Part shown: positions 43,013 to 51,696 of the stretch, in pieces
Layout of the letters: each line of letters starts with the position of its first letter
Position numbering within the stretch: position 1 is the first letter of the stretch
Origin: Lentzea albidocapillata
GTDB taxonomy: Bacteria > Actinomycetota > Actinomycetes > Mycobacteriales > Pseudonocardiaceae
Direction: 5' to 3'
NCBI RefSeq assembly: GCF_000719115.1
Contig: NZ_JOEA01000009.1
Location: forward strand, 434,001-498,000
DNA length: 64,000 nt
Program-made: the position numbers and the translations under genes
The notes under the pieces: model-generated
The model's input: the letters and a program-made list of their open reading frames with translations, nothing else
The model's database searches: none
Told to the model about the DNA's origin: nothing

Positions 43013-43296
43013 AGCTGCAACACCAGCTCCGTGGCAGCCGACGAAATGGTCCTGCCAGTCGAGTTGACCTTTGTCGAACTTCCTTGCCGTGGCCAAGGCC
43101 GAATGCCTTCGGCATCTCGCCACGCGCGGTCGCAGATCTGGCATGTGGGCCACCACCGTGCGTGCGGCGGCCAGACATCGGAGCCTGCAGTCAACTCGAT
43201 GTCGCACAGGCTGCGACCTACAGCGTTCGGAACGAGAGTCCGGGGTATCGCGTGGCGTTCACCGTCGTGCGGCTGCCACTTGAAGTCTCTAGGCAT
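43009..43296 (-). CDS. Small zinc-finger-like protein
   Basis: The 95-residue protein resembles short zinc-finger proteins frequent in Pseudonocardiaceae: an N-terminal FKWQPHDGERHAIP, a cysteine in SLCDIEL, then WWPTCQICDRAW with a C-x2-C pair. With two of the expected ligands in the CQIC pair, one Cys upstream and nearby His, it could hold one zinc. Its last 25 residues are polar. It is coupled to the hypothetical gene downstream and divergent from the HTH-TPR gene at 43548. Confidence 0.65.
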   Translation of the reverse strand: MPRDFKWQPHDGERHAIPRTLVPNAVGRSLCDIELTAGSDVWPPHARWWPTCQICDRAWRDAEGIRPWPRQGSSTKVNSTGRTISSAATELVLQL

Positions 43297-43454
43297 GTCC
43301 GGTCACTTCCCGAGCGTGTGCGGGCTTGGCAGACATCCACACAAGACGACGCTGCGAGAGAGGACCAGATCATCAATCTGCCATCGCCTATCAGGAATCT
43401 GTCATTCGATGGCTCTGACCTGCGCGAACGATCGGATGCACCGATTGGGTGAAA

Positions 43455-43524
43455 CGAAGGTCCTTCGGCTGGAATGCCAGCCTGGGACGTGTTCCAAGCT
43501 AGGCTGGCCAGCGACAATACGCCC
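43455..43524 (+). repeat. Duplicated promoter segment, copy 1 (decayed NUDIX tail)
   Basis: About 70 bases match 45254-45320 with few changes, including GTTCCAAGCTAGGCT and the following GCCA-N2-ACAAT. In copy 2 the first part is the 3' coding end of the NUDIX gene. Here the same stretch has a one-base length difference and no gene, so it is a non-coding remnant. Both copies stop just before an HTH-TPR start. Confidence 0.75.
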
Positions 43525-43547
43525 GATTCAGGCTCAGGGAGTGACCG

Positions 43548-44774
43548 ATGCCGACTCCGAGATCCGGCCTGGCTGAGCTTCGTCGGGCTCTGGGGCTTAC
43601 CCAGGAGAAGCTGGCCGAGGCGGTTGGGGTCAGTGTTGGCACCATTGGGCGTTGGGAACGGGGCGAGACCAAGTCGCTATCGCCAGTTTTGCAACCGCTT
43701 CTAGCGAAAGCGCTTGGCCTCACCGGGACGCGGGAGCTGATCATCATCCTGCGGCCGCGCGCACAGGAGCAATCGGCTGGTGCGCCCAACTCTGGCCAGT
43801 GGGGCATCAGCGAGCCAGCCGATCTGGCGCAACTCGACCCTGTGCAAAGAATTCAACTCGCGGCGCAGGCGTTTCAAAAAACAGACCGCCGCGTGGGTGG
43901 TGGTGTCCTCTATCTGGGTGTCGTGCAGTACCTGAACCAAGAGGTTGCACCTCAGCTTCTCAACGTGGGTAATGCGTCGGCTGACGCCGTCCGGTTGTTC
44001 TCTGCGGCCGCCTCGATGACCGAGCTTGCCGGGTGGATGGCCCACGACGGCAGCGGCGACGATGCAAGGGCGCGCAGCTACTTCGACCGAGCCTTCAGGC
44101 TCGCGTCCGCTGGAGAGAACGACTTGCTCTCAGCAAACGTATGTGCCTCCATGTCGCACCTAGCCATCGAGCTTGGGCAGCCGGACGACGCGATTCGCAT
44201 AGCTACCAAGGGATTGGCGCGGGCTGGTGACCATGAGGGTGCTTTGAGGCTGGTGGCCCGCCTGCATGCGATGCGTGCCAGGGCTTTTGGTCTTGCGGGC
44301 GAGCGTCGGCCTTGCACGGAGGAGCTCAATGCAGCCGAAGCGATGCTGGACATTTCGGCGGGAGAGCAGAGCGCCGACTGGATCACCGGTTTTGACGAGG
44401 CGTCCTTGGCCGGCGAAGCCGCCCTCTGCTTCCTCGACCTGGCCGAGTACGAAGAGGCCGAACACCAGGCTAGGGAGGTGATCCGGCTGCGGTCCGGGGA
44501 TCGTGTGCGTAGCCGAGTGTTCGGTCAGCTCACCTTGGCCAAGGTCCTTGTGGGTGCTGGGCGTGTGGACGAAGCCGCAGTGGTCGGGACCGAGGTCTGT
44601 GGCACAGCCTCATCACTCAGTTCAGGCCGAGTCGTCCGTCGGCTCGATCTGTTGGCACGTAACCTTGAAGGTGCGCGCCGCGTGCCCGAGGTCGAGGTGT
44701 TCCTGGCTGCCCAGGGGGCCGGAACGCGCGGAACAGGAGCACAGGAAGGTCGAACTGCGACGTGGCCGATCTGA
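43548..44774 (+). CDS. XRE-family regulator with TPR-like sensor domain (paralogue A)
   Basis: This 408-residue protein starts at ATG 43548 (AGGGAGTGA upstream). An HTH fills residues 8-65 (LTQEKLAEAVGVSVGTIGRW). The rest is helical repeats with several cysteines (~95-400). The first ~70 residues are almost the same as those of the regulator at 45344, but the sensor parts differ. TPR tails often bind peptides or ligands. The NUDIX gene overlaps its 3' end by 13 bases, so the two form an operon and the enzyme may make or clear the signal. Confidence 0.85.
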   Translation: MPTPRSGLAELRRALGLTQEKLAEAVGVSVGTIGRWERGETKSLSPVLQPLLAKALGLTGTRELIIILRPRAQEQSAGAPNSGQWGISEPADLAQLDPVQRIQLAAQAFQKTDRRVGGGVLYLGVVQYLNQEVAPQLLNVGNASADAVRLFSAAASMTELAGWMAHDGSGDDARARSYFDRAFRLASAGENDLLSANVCASMSHLAIELGQPDDAIRIATKGLARAGDHEGALRLVARLHAMRARAFGLAGERRPCTEELNAAEAMLDISAGEQSADWITGFDEASLAGEAALCFLDLAEYEEAEHQAREVIRLRSGDRVRSRVFGQLTLAKVLVGAGRVDEAAVVGTEVCGTASSLSSGRVVRRLDLLARNLEGARRVPEVEVFLAAQGAGTRGTGAQEGRTATWPI

Positions 44775-45298
44775 CCGGGAAAGATCAGTTCGCATACTTC
44801 GCGGAGGGAAACGCCAGACAGGCTCGCAAACGAGTCGCGGCTGACGTCCTTCTTCGTGATGAACAAGGACGGGTCGTACTGGTCAACCCGACATACAAGG
44901 CCTTCTGGGATCTGCCGGGTGGTATGGCGGAGAGCAACGAGCCGCCGGCCGTCGCAGCTGCGCGCGAAGTGCTGGAGGAGCTTGGCGTCCAACTCAGTAT
45001 CGGGCGGGTCCTGCTGCTCGATTGGGAAGCACCGCACGGTCCATGGGACGACCAGCTTGTTTTTGTCTTTGATGGTGGCGTTCTGGGGCCGGACTTGCTG
45101 AAGGCGCTGCGTGTGAGCGATCCGGAGATCAGCGAGTTCGAGATCGTCGAAGTAAGCGAAGCGCTGCGGCGGTTGAGACCTGACATGGCCAACAAGCTTG
45201 AACGTGCGCTGGCTGCCGCGGAGTCGGGAACGTTCGACTACGCCGAGGAACAGAAGTTCCTCGGCGGAGATGCGGGCCTGGGACAGGTTCCAAGCTAG
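44762..45298 (+). CDS. NUDIX hydrolase (paralogue 1)
   Basis: The 178-residue protein has a full Nudix box, GGMAESNEPPAVAAAREV then LEELGV, near residues 58-80, so it should hydrolyse a nucleoside-diphosphate-X compound. Start is GTG 44762, inside the end of the HTH-TPR gene. Its 3' end carries the duplicated promoter for the next HTH-TPR gene. It is clearly related to the NUDIX protein at 50920-51435 (shared FVFDGGVL and Nudix box surroundings). Confidence 0.9.
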   Translation: MADLTGKDQFAYFAEGNARQARKRVAADVLLRDEQGRVVLVNPTYKAFWDLPGGMAESNEPPAVAAAREVLEELGVQLSIGRVLLLDWEAPHGPWDDQLVFVFDGGVLGPDLLKALRVSDPEISEFEIVEVSEALRRLRPDMANKLERALAAAESGTFDYAEEQKFLGGDAGLGQVPS

Positions 45299-45320
45299 GC
45301 TCGCCATCAACAATGCGGCC
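45254..45320 (+). repeat. Duplicated promoter segment, copy 2
   Basis: This is the partner of 43455-43524. It overlaps the final ~45 bases of the NUDIX coding sequence and its stop at 45296-45298, then continues to 24 bases before ATG 45344. Conserved blocks are CCTGGGAC, GTTCCAAGCTAGGCT and ACAAT. It probably contains the promoter or operator recognised by the shared HTH domain. Confidence 0.75.
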
Positions 45321-45343
45321 AGATCTTGCACTTGGGGAGACCG

Positions 45344-46612
45344 ATGGCGACGCCTAGAACGGAGCTGGCCGCGCTGCGTGGCGCCCTGGGTCTCAGCCAG
45401 GAAGACCTGGCCAGGTTGGTGGGCGTGAGCGTTGGCACCATTGGGCGTTGGGAGCGTGGCCAGACCGCGAAGCTGACTCCCACTCTCCAGCCGCTCCTGG
45501 CGAAGGCGCTGAGGCTCAAGACCGTTGGGGAATTGCTGCGGGTGCTCCACCCTCACGGGCCATCCTCCGTGCCGAACACGTCCGGTGCCAAGGAAGCTGC
45601 CGGGATGGCGTCGAGCTCGCAGGGAATGTCCGTCCGCGGCAGTGATGATCTGGACCGCGTGCACGCGGTGGTTCCCCGGCTTCGGCGAGTTCTGGACGCG
45701 TTCGATCTCCCAGAGGACGGACCGGCGCGACCTTTGGAAGAGATCGCCGCAGACGTAACACGCATCAACGAACACCGTCTGGAAGCACGCTACGGCGTTC
45801 TGGCAGACCAGCTTCCCGGGCTGCTCGCTGAGCTGGCACGGGCAAGCCAGGTGGTGAAGAGCGACGAGCAACTACATCAAGCAGCCGCGCTTCGCACCCT
45901 TGTGTTCCGTGCTGCGGACGGAATCGCTTTCAAGTTCGGGTATCTGGACCTTTCGGCTCGCCTCATCGACCTCATGCGACAGTCAGCTGCGGCCGCGAAC
46001 GACAGGTTGCTGGTGGCAGCGTCGGAGTATGTCCGCACCGAGACGTTCTTCGCCAACGGCGACCTTGCTACAGGCGCTCGAGCCCTCGTCGCAGCGGCTG
46101 ACGCGGTGGCTCTGTCCAATCGAGACCGGCCAGACGTGGCCGCGGCGTACGGATCTCTCCACATGAGGGCTGCAGTGGTTGCAGGAAGACGTGGTGATGG
46201 CCGGGCGGCAACGGACCATTTGCGGGAGGCTCGGCACGCCGCCGACAAAGTGCGCGAAGGCATCTACCGCGGCACGGCGTTCGGTCCGCATTCGATCCGC
46301 ATCCACGAACTCGCTGTGGCTGCTGAGCTGCGCGACCCCGTCGGAGTCGGACGAGCTTCGGCGTGGCATCCGCCTTCGGAGTTGCCGGCAGAGCGGCGCT
46401 CCCATTACTACATCGATCTGGGGCGCGCTCAGCTCAACCTCGGGCGACACGACGACGCGTATGCGTGCATCGAGAGGGCGCGGGAAGCTGCTCCTCAACA
46501 CACACGGGAACATCCGCAGGTCAAGTGCACCCTCGGTACGCTTCTCCAGCGTCGCCCAGGAAACAGCAGAGTGGTCGAGCTCGCCGCGTGGGCAGGCGCA
46601 CGAGCGATCTGA
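45344..46612 (+). CDS. XRE-family regulator with TPR-like sensor domain (paralogue B)
   Basis: The 422-residue protein starts at ATG 45344 after TTGGGGAGA. Residues 1-70 (HTH LSQEDLARLVGVSVGTIGRW) match paralogue A at 43548; beyond about 75 the sequence is a different TPR-type domain (LEARYGVLADQLPGLLAEL, ATDHLREARHAADKVREG, GRHDDAYACIERAREAAPQH). The sharp change of similarity suggests recombination between two regulator genes. The HAD gene is convergent, 12 bases from its stop. Confidence 0.87.
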   Translation: MATPRTELAALRGALGLSQEDLARLVGVSVGTIGRWERGQTAKLTPTLQPLLAKALRLKTVGELLRVLHPHGPSSVPNTSGAKEAAGMASSSQGMSVRGSDDLDRVHAVVPRLRRVLDAFDLPEDGPARPLEEIAADVTRINEHRLEARYGVLADQLPGLLAELARASQVVKSDEQLHQAAALRTLVFRAADGIAFKFGYLDLSARLIDLMRQSAAAANDRLLVAASEYVRTETFFANGDLATGARALVAAADAVALSNRDRPDVAAAYGSLHMRAAVVAGRRGDGRAATDHLREARHAADKVREGIYRGTAFGPHSIRIHELAVAAELRDPVGVGRASAWHPPSELPAERRSHYYIDLGRAQLNLGRHDDAYACIERAREAAPQHTREHPQVKCTLGTLLQRRPGNSRVVELAAWAGARAI

Positions 46613-46624
46613 CTCGTTCGAAGC

Positions 46625-47266
46625 TCAGCTGGTCAACAGCGCGGGAAGCTGGTCCAGCGAGTCGATCACCCAGTCGGCATCCCGTTGAACGAGCGGATCG
46701 CCGGCCCACAGATGGCCCCAGGGGCCGCGACGGATCAGCACCGTTCGGAGACCGGCGGCTTTCGCCGCGACGACGTCGTTGTCCCGGTGATCGCCGACGT
46801 ACACGACTTCAGAAGCAGGCTTCTGAGCCGCGGCGACGACCCGATCGAAGAACTCCTTCTTGGGCTTCGCGACACCCCATTCCCCGGAGGTGGCCACGTA
46901 GTCCGCGGGCAATGTGAGGGCACGGAGGAGTTCGCCGGCCCGAGCTGTCTGATTGCCGGCGATTCCAACCCACAAGCCGAGGTCGCGCAGGTCTGCGAGG
47001 CCTGAGCGCACGTCCGGATACAGATCGTCTTCTTCGATTCGCTCCCCGAGCCCCGCGTCCTCTCGCAGCTGTCGCTCGCGCGCCACGTCGAAGCCGGGGC
47101 GGAAGTACTGGAAGGTTTCGGCGTTGTCCCGTCCGGCCGCGGTCACGGCACCTAGAACGGTCGAGAACGTGTGGCGCGAAACGCCTATCCAGTCCGCCCA
47201 CGCACCCCACTCGCGCGAGTCGTCCAAGAGCGTCTCGCCGACATCGAACACAACAGCACTGACCAT
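46625..47266 (-). CDS. HAD-superfamily hydrolase
   Basis: This 213-residue protein has HAD motif I VFDVGETL (residues 6-13), motif II near IAGNQ, Lys in GVAKPKKEFFDRV (~135) and motif III YVGDHRDNDVVAAKAAGL (~155). The second Asp of motif I is Glu (GET), which is known in some phosphatases. It is likely a small-molecule phosphatase. The ATG at 47266 has only a weak ribosome site. It may share regulation with the HTH-TPR gene upstream on the same strand (48 bases away). Confidence 0.85.
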   Translation of the reverse strand: MVSAVVFDVGETLLDDSREWGAWADWIGVSRHTFSTVLGAVTAAGRDNAETFQYFRPGFDVARERQLREDAGLGERIEEDDLYPDVRSGLADLRDLGLWVGIAGNQTARAGELLRALTLPADYVATSGEWGVAKPKKEFFDRVVAAAQKPASEVVYVGDHRDNDVVAAKAAGLRTVLIRRGPWGHLWAGDPLVQRDADWVIDSLDQLPALLTS

Positions 47267-47314
47267 GTCTCACTCATACGGCATCGAGCCCGTCCGAGCG
47301 AACCCGTGACAGGG

Positions 47315-48682
47315 CTATGCGACAGCGCCAGTACGACGAGCGAAAGCTTGCAGGCCTGGCATGGAGCGCGCGGTCGGGTGCTGCAGCAGGCTGGTGGTGA
47401 TGCGCTGGATCGGTTTGCGGTAACGGACCTCGTCCTGGGACGCCCGTTCTGCGGAGAGCAGTGCCCGATAGCTGAGTTCGGGTTTGTTCCACTCGTGGAA
47501 GGCGTGGGCGACGTCGGACCAGTAGCGGGCGCGGCGCTCCGCGAGAGGGATGGAGGTGGGGTCGATCTGCTTCGCAACCTCGATGGCGGTGCCGTAGTCA
47601 CCCAGGGCTCTGGCCACGCTGATGCGGTACAGCTCGACGCCGGTCGGGCCGAACGCGGTGAACCGGTGGTTGGCGTCGGAGCCGAGGCGCGCGGCGGCCT
47701 CGACCGCTTCGGCGGTCAAGGAACGTGCAGTATCGCGATCTCCATCGACGGCCGCGGTGTACGCGGAGGTGGACAGCAGAGTGCCGTACACCGACAGGTG
47801 TTCCGGACCTCGATGCAGTTCGGGTTGCAGGGTCCCGATGGTGCTGAAGATCAGGCGCTGCGCGGTGTCGGCATGTCCGGTGCGTCGCAGAACGATGGCC
47901 CAGGCGCGGTGCGCGGAGGCTTGGGCGAGGAGGTCGTCCGAGTCGTGGGCCGCCTGCATCGCCCGGTCCGCGGTGGTCCACGCCAGCTGCCCGCGGTCGA
48001 GCTTGACCATCAGCTCCGATGCCAGTGTGTACGCGTCGGCCAGCAGGGCGTTGGCGGAGGAGATGTCCTCGTCCCCGGCCCGCGTGGCCATCGCCGTTGA
48101 GACGAGGCCGGGCAGCCGTGTCGCGGCGTCGGTGTAGCGGCCGAGCTGGTAGACCGATCGCGCCTCGGCGACGTCGGCCCGAAGCTGGGCGATGGCGACC
48201 GGCGTGGCACTCGTTGCGGGTGGATCGAGCAAGGCGCGCTCGAGCGTGCTCACCGGATCGGCTTCGGCCGAGGACATTGACCCGGTCCCCAGCACGGAGG
48301 CGCCAGCCAGCCCCGTCAGTCCCGCCAACAGCGTGCGACGACGCATGGGATCTGTCTCCTCGTCCGGCACCAAGTTGACGTTGACCCTAGCGACGGGACG
48401 CGGTGCGTGCACGGACCGTGATGTGGTGTCGGACAGGCCGAGCAGGTGCGGCGGGATCTGCAGGGCGGTGGCCAGGGAACGGAGCACCTGGACGTCCCGC
48501 AAAGGCTGTTTGCCGCGCTCCAGCCGGGACAAGGTGGAAATGGAGTAGCCGCAACGCTTGGCCAGCTCCTCAAGGGTGAGCGGAACAGCCCGGCGGACGG
48601 CACGGACGATCGCGCCGAGGTCACCGGAATCGACAGCGGCGCGGACCTCGTCGGTCTCCCAGATCGCACAAGTCCGATCCAT
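47315..48682 (-). CDS. XRE-family regulator with TPR-like sensor domain (paralogue C)
   Basis: The 455-residue protein starts at ATG 48682 after GAGGAGGG. The HTH is at about 30-85 (LTLEELAKRCGYSISTLSRLERGK). A curious hydrophobic segment (RRRTLLAGLTGLAGASVLGTG, with RR) near 113-135 looks like a Tat-like signal but is common in this regulator type and probably not used for export. TPR-like helices follow. It diverges from the acyltransferase-dehydrogenase operon across 188 bases and is a good candidate for its regulator. Confidence 0.85.
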   Translation of the reverse strand: MDRTCAIWETDEVRAAVDSGDLGAIVRAVRRAVPLTLEELAKRCGYSISTLSRLERGKQPLRDVQVLRSLATALQIPPHLLGLSDTTSRSVHAPRPVARVNVNLVPDEETDPMRRRTLLAGLTGLAGASVLGTGSMSSAEADPVSTLERALLDPPATSATPVAIAQLRADVAEARSVYQLGRYTDAATRLPGLVSTAMATRAGDEDISSANALLADAYTLASELMVKLDRGQLAWTTADRAMQAAHDSDDLLAQASAHRAWAIVLRRTGHADTAQRLIFSTIGTLQPELHRGPEHLSVYGTLLSTSAYTAAVDGDRDTARSLTAEAVEAAARLGSDANHRFTAFGPTGVELYRISVARALGDYGTAIEVAKQIDPTSIPLAERRARYWSDVAHAFHEWNKPELSYRALLSAERASQDEVRYRKPIQRITTSLLQHPTARSMPGLQAFARRTGAVA

Positions 48683-48750
48683 GTCCGGCCCTCCTCACCC
48701 AGAGCAGGACTTATGAGCGTACCCAAACGATCACAGACTGTGCCAGCCGG

Positions 48751-48767
48751 TTTGCGCACCTTGCAAA
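48751..48767. promoter_or_regulatory. Candidate operator in divergent promoter region
   Basis: TTTGC (48751-48755) and GCAAA (48763-48767) form an inverted repeat with seven-base spacing, 69 bases before the XRE start and 104 before the acyltransferase start. The arms are short, so this is tentative. Confidence 0.35.
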
Positions 48768-48870
48768 TGAGTGGTCGACCTCAGCAACTCCGCTGGTCAG
48801 CGAGATAGCAGAGGCCGTGTCCTGGGCGTCGACGCGGTAGGTCTCCACTCCTGCCGCGGGGGAGGGGACA

Positions 48871-49653
48871 ATGATGAGCAACACCACAACCGTGCAAGAA
48901 ATGACCGCGTCAGAACTTGAGCGCGCTGGCCTGCTGCACGTCGAAGGCCACGCGGTGATCAGTCGGTTTGCGTTGTTCGTACCGGTCGACGAACTGGGTA
49001 CAACGCGGCCGGTCACGGTCCACGCTGGTGCCGTGATCGGGCCGTTCGCCGTCGTGCACGGCGGCACCACGATCGGTGCTCAGGCACGTGTCGAGGAGCA
49101 CGCGGTCGTTGGCAAGCCTGAGCTCGGCTACGCGGTCAGGAAGATCCGACCTGGTGTCGGCGGCGGCACGGTCATCGGTGCGGGGGTGACGGTTCGCTCC
49201 GGCGCGGTTGTGTACGCAGAGGTCGGCATTGGTGTGAACTCCATGGTTGGGCACCACACGCTGCTGCGCACCGCCGTGCAGGTCGGCGCAGACACGCAAC
49301 TCGGCCACCTCCTGACCGTTGAGCGCGGCACCCGCATCGGTCGTGACGTGCGCTGTTCGCCCGGCTCTCACATCACCAGCGCGACCGTGATCGCCGACCG
49401 AGTGTTCCTTGGTGCCGGCGTGCGCACGATCAACGACAAGACGCTGACGTGGCGTGACCCGCACCGCGAGCCCTCTCTCGCGCCGCCGCGATTCGAGGCC
49501 GGAGCGAAGGTCGGGAGCGGCTGCGTCGTGCTGGCCGGTGTGACGGTCGGCGAGCGCGCTCTCGTCGGAGCGGGATCGGTGATCACTCGCGACATCCCGC
49601 CAGGTGCATTGGCTTTCGGGCATCCCGCTGTTGTGCGTGGGGAGGCATCGTGA
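48871..49653 (+). CDS. Hexapeptide-repeat (left-handed beta-helix) acyltransferase
   Basis: The 260-residue protein starts at tandem ATG codons after GGGGGAGGGGA. Isoleucine-patch hexapeptides run through about 50-165 and again 205-245 (VGSGCVVLAGVTVGERAL, VITRDIPPGALAFGHPA), with His in GVNSMVGHHTLL as possible base. Such trimers transfer acetyl or succinyl groups to sugars or amino acids. GTGA overlap with the acyl-CoA dehydrogenase suggests a joint pathway in which that enzyme desaturates or processes the acyl donor or product. Confidence 0.85.
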   Translation: MMSNTTTVQEMTASELERAGLLHVEGHAVISRFALFVPVDELGTTRPVTVHAGAVIGPFAVVHGGTTIGAQARVEEHAVVGKPELGYAVRKIRPGVGGGTVIGAGVTVRSGAVVYAEVGIGVNSMVGHHTLLRTAVQVGADTQLGHLLTVERGTRIGRDVRCSPGSHITSATVIADRVFLGAGVRTINDKTLTWRDPHREPSLAPPRFEAGAKVGSGCVVLAGVTVGERALVGAGSVITRDIPPGALAFGHPAVVRGEAS

Positions 49654-50888
49654 GCCCGATCCTGGCGAGGGAGGTGGCCACGGCGCACGAAGCGATCACG
49701 GCCTGGCTGAGGCCGTTGCGGCGCGTGCTGGACCCTGGCGGCCTGGTCGACTGGGCGCGATTGGAGGCGTTCGCAGATGCACTGGATCGGGCCGTAGGGG
49801 CCTACCCCGTGGAGGCGGAACCGCCGGCAGGGGGCGAACGCAGCAGGCGCCTCCGGACGATTCGGCGAGACCTGGCCGCCTCCGGCCTCGCAGGACCGGA
49901 GGGCGATCCCGCGTTGTTCCACGTGCTGGTGCAGTTCGTGTGCGGCTATCGCGACATCGATCTGCGCGATTCTTTCGGGCTTGGTCACGGGTCGCTCATC
50001 GCCGACCACGGCAGTCCGGGGGTACGGCAGAAGTGGATTCCGCGACTGCGGGCGGGGGAGTTGGCGGGGATCGCCATCACGGAGTGCCATGGCGGATCTC
50101 GTCCAGCGGAAACCCGCACCCAAGCAGTTGCAGGACCAGGTGGAACGTGGCTGGTGACGGGTCGTAAGACGTGGATCAGCCGGCTGAACGAAGCGGCCGT
50201 GTTCGTGCTGTTCTTCCGAACACCTGATGGTCGCCTAGCGGCTGCTGCGGTCGACGCCACTGAGGAAGGCCTTCGTCGGCAGCCGATTCCACCGACTGGG
50301 CTTGCCGGCTGGGCGTGGGGAGTTCTCGAACTCGACGCCGTGCCGATCAGGCGGGACGACGTGCTGGACGGGAGCGGGATGAGGCTGCTGCGTCAGCACT
50401 TCGCCGGCTATCGACCACTCGTCACGGCCACCGCGCTAGGTGGCGCTGCCGCTGTCTTCGACACCGTGACCGCCAGGCTCTCCGCCCGGCAGTTCAGCGG
50501 AGAGTTGCCTCGGCTGCGGGATTCCGCACTGATAACCCTGGGGCGCGCACACGTTCAACTGGCGACTGCCCTGCTCGGCACCGTCATGGCGTCCAACGTC
50601 GCCGAGGCAGGAGGCGCGGAAGCGGAGCTGTGGGGCGCCGCGACGAAAGCGCACGGCATCGACGTGGCCAACACGACCGTCGCCGAGCTTGCGCTGCTGC
50701 TCGGTGCGTCTGGCTTCCGTGCCGATTGCCAAACGGCCAAAATCCGTCGCGACCTGAACGGACTGCTCTACGCGGACGGAATCCATGACAGCCTCTACCG
50801 GGCTGCGGGGAAACACCACGTCGACGGAGCGAAAACGACGGTGCCCCCGCCTCGCAGTCGGCTCGAGTCCGCAGCGCGGACTGCGTAA
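49650..50888 (+). CDS. Acyl-CoA dehydrogenase-family flavoenzyme
   Basis: The 412-residue protein has ACAD features: ITECHGGSRPAETRTQA (middle domain, like ITEPxxGSD), WLVTGRKTWIS (xGxKxWIT), and a helical C-terminus with GASGFRADCQTAKIRRDLNGL. The usual catalytic Glu cannot be placed by eye. The N-terminal half is Arg-rich. Start is GTG 49650, overlapping the acyltransferase stop. This member probably works on an acyl-CoA or acyl-carrier substrate in a small-molecule pathway. Confidence 0.85.
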   Translation: MSPILAREVATAHEAITAWLRPLRRVLDPGGLVDWARLEAFADALDRAVGAYPVEAEPPAGGERSRRLRTIRRDLAASGLAGPEGDPALFHVLVQFVCGYRDIDLRDSFGLGHGSLIADHGSPGVRQKWIPRLRAGELAGIAITECHGGSRPAETRTQAVAGPGGTWLVTGRKTWISRLNEAAVFVLFFRTPDGRLAAAAVDATEEGLRRQPIPPTGLAGWAWGVLELDAVPIRRDDVLDGSGMRLLRQHFAGYRPLVTATALGGAAAVFDTVTARLSARQFSGELPRLRDSALITLGRAHVQLATALLGTVMASNVAEAGGAEAELWGAATKAHGIDVANTTVAELALLLGASGFRADCQTAKIRRDLNGLLYADGIHDSLYRAAGKHHVDGAKTTVPPPRSRLESAARTA

Positions 50889-50919
50889 GGAGAAGCTGGT
50901 AGGCGGCGGTGGGTCGCGA

Positions 50920-51435
50920 TCAAGCGACTCGCTGTCCCTGCTCGCACAACGCGGTCGTGCCTTGCTTCGCAGCCTCCAATGCGACGACCAGGCGGTCGGA
51001 GAGGAGCGGCTTCACCTTGCCGCGGGCTTCGTCCATCGTGTGGAGTCCAGCCGACAGGATCTCGCTGTCCGGAAACGCCAGGCCTACCAGGTCAGTCTCG
51101 TCCAGCACGCCGCCGTCGAACACGAAAATCACGCCTTCAGGACGTGAGTCCTGAGGGCGCACGTAATCCACCACCAGCAACCGCCCCAAGGGCCTCTCCC
51201 AGCCCAGCTCTTCAGTGAGTTCGCGGGTCGCGGCCGCCCAAGGGGACTCGTCAGCGTCCACCGCGCCGCCAGGAATCTCCCAGTTGTCCTTGTAGGACGG
51301 CTGGACCAACAGCACCCGGCCCGCGTTGTCGTGGAAAAGCACGCCAGCCGCCATACGCTTTCGGGCCAGCGTCTTCACGTATTGCTCCACTGGGAGGACC
51401 TCAGTGGCAGGAGTAGACGAGTGCGATGCGGTCAC
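50920..51435 (-). CDS. NUDIX hydrolase (paralogue 2)
   Basis: The 171-residue protein has the Nudix box GGAVDADESPWAAATREL-TEELGW near 58-80 and shares ARKRMAAGVLF, NWEIPGG and FVFDGGVLDE with the NUDIX protein at 44762. Start is GTG 51435. It converges on the dehydrogenase gene 32 bases away. The substrate is unknown. Confidence 0.88.
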   Translation of the reverse strand: MTASHSSTPATEVLPVEQYVKTLARKRMAAGVLFHDNAGRVLLVQPSYKDNWEIPGGAVDADESPWAAATRELTEELGWERPLGRLLVVDYVRPQDSRPEGVIFVFDGGVLDETDLVGLAFPDSEILSAGLHTMDEARGKVKPLLSDRLVVALEAAKQGTTALCEQGQRVA

Positions 51436-51696
51436 GCCGGCACCCTAGCCAATCCTGTGGAACCACTTCCCGTTGGGGAACTCGCGACTCCGCTTGCCCA
51501 ACTTCGGGGACGGCGAGGTAATCACCCAATCGTGTCGCCCGTGCCGTTTCGTCCGGTCCTTGCAGCTCAGAGGCAGCGAATGTGAGTTTGCTGCCGGATC
51601 CGTGCGAGATCGGCGGTCTGGTGCACGACTGGATCAGGCCGGTTAGCTGAAGGCGCAACAGATCGGGTGTTTTGCCAGTCGCCGCAAGGAAAAGGG

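Noticed and set aside
44525..45871. 448-residue minus-strand frame across the NUDIX gene
   Set aside because: Antisense to three well-supported genes and without any recognisable motif.
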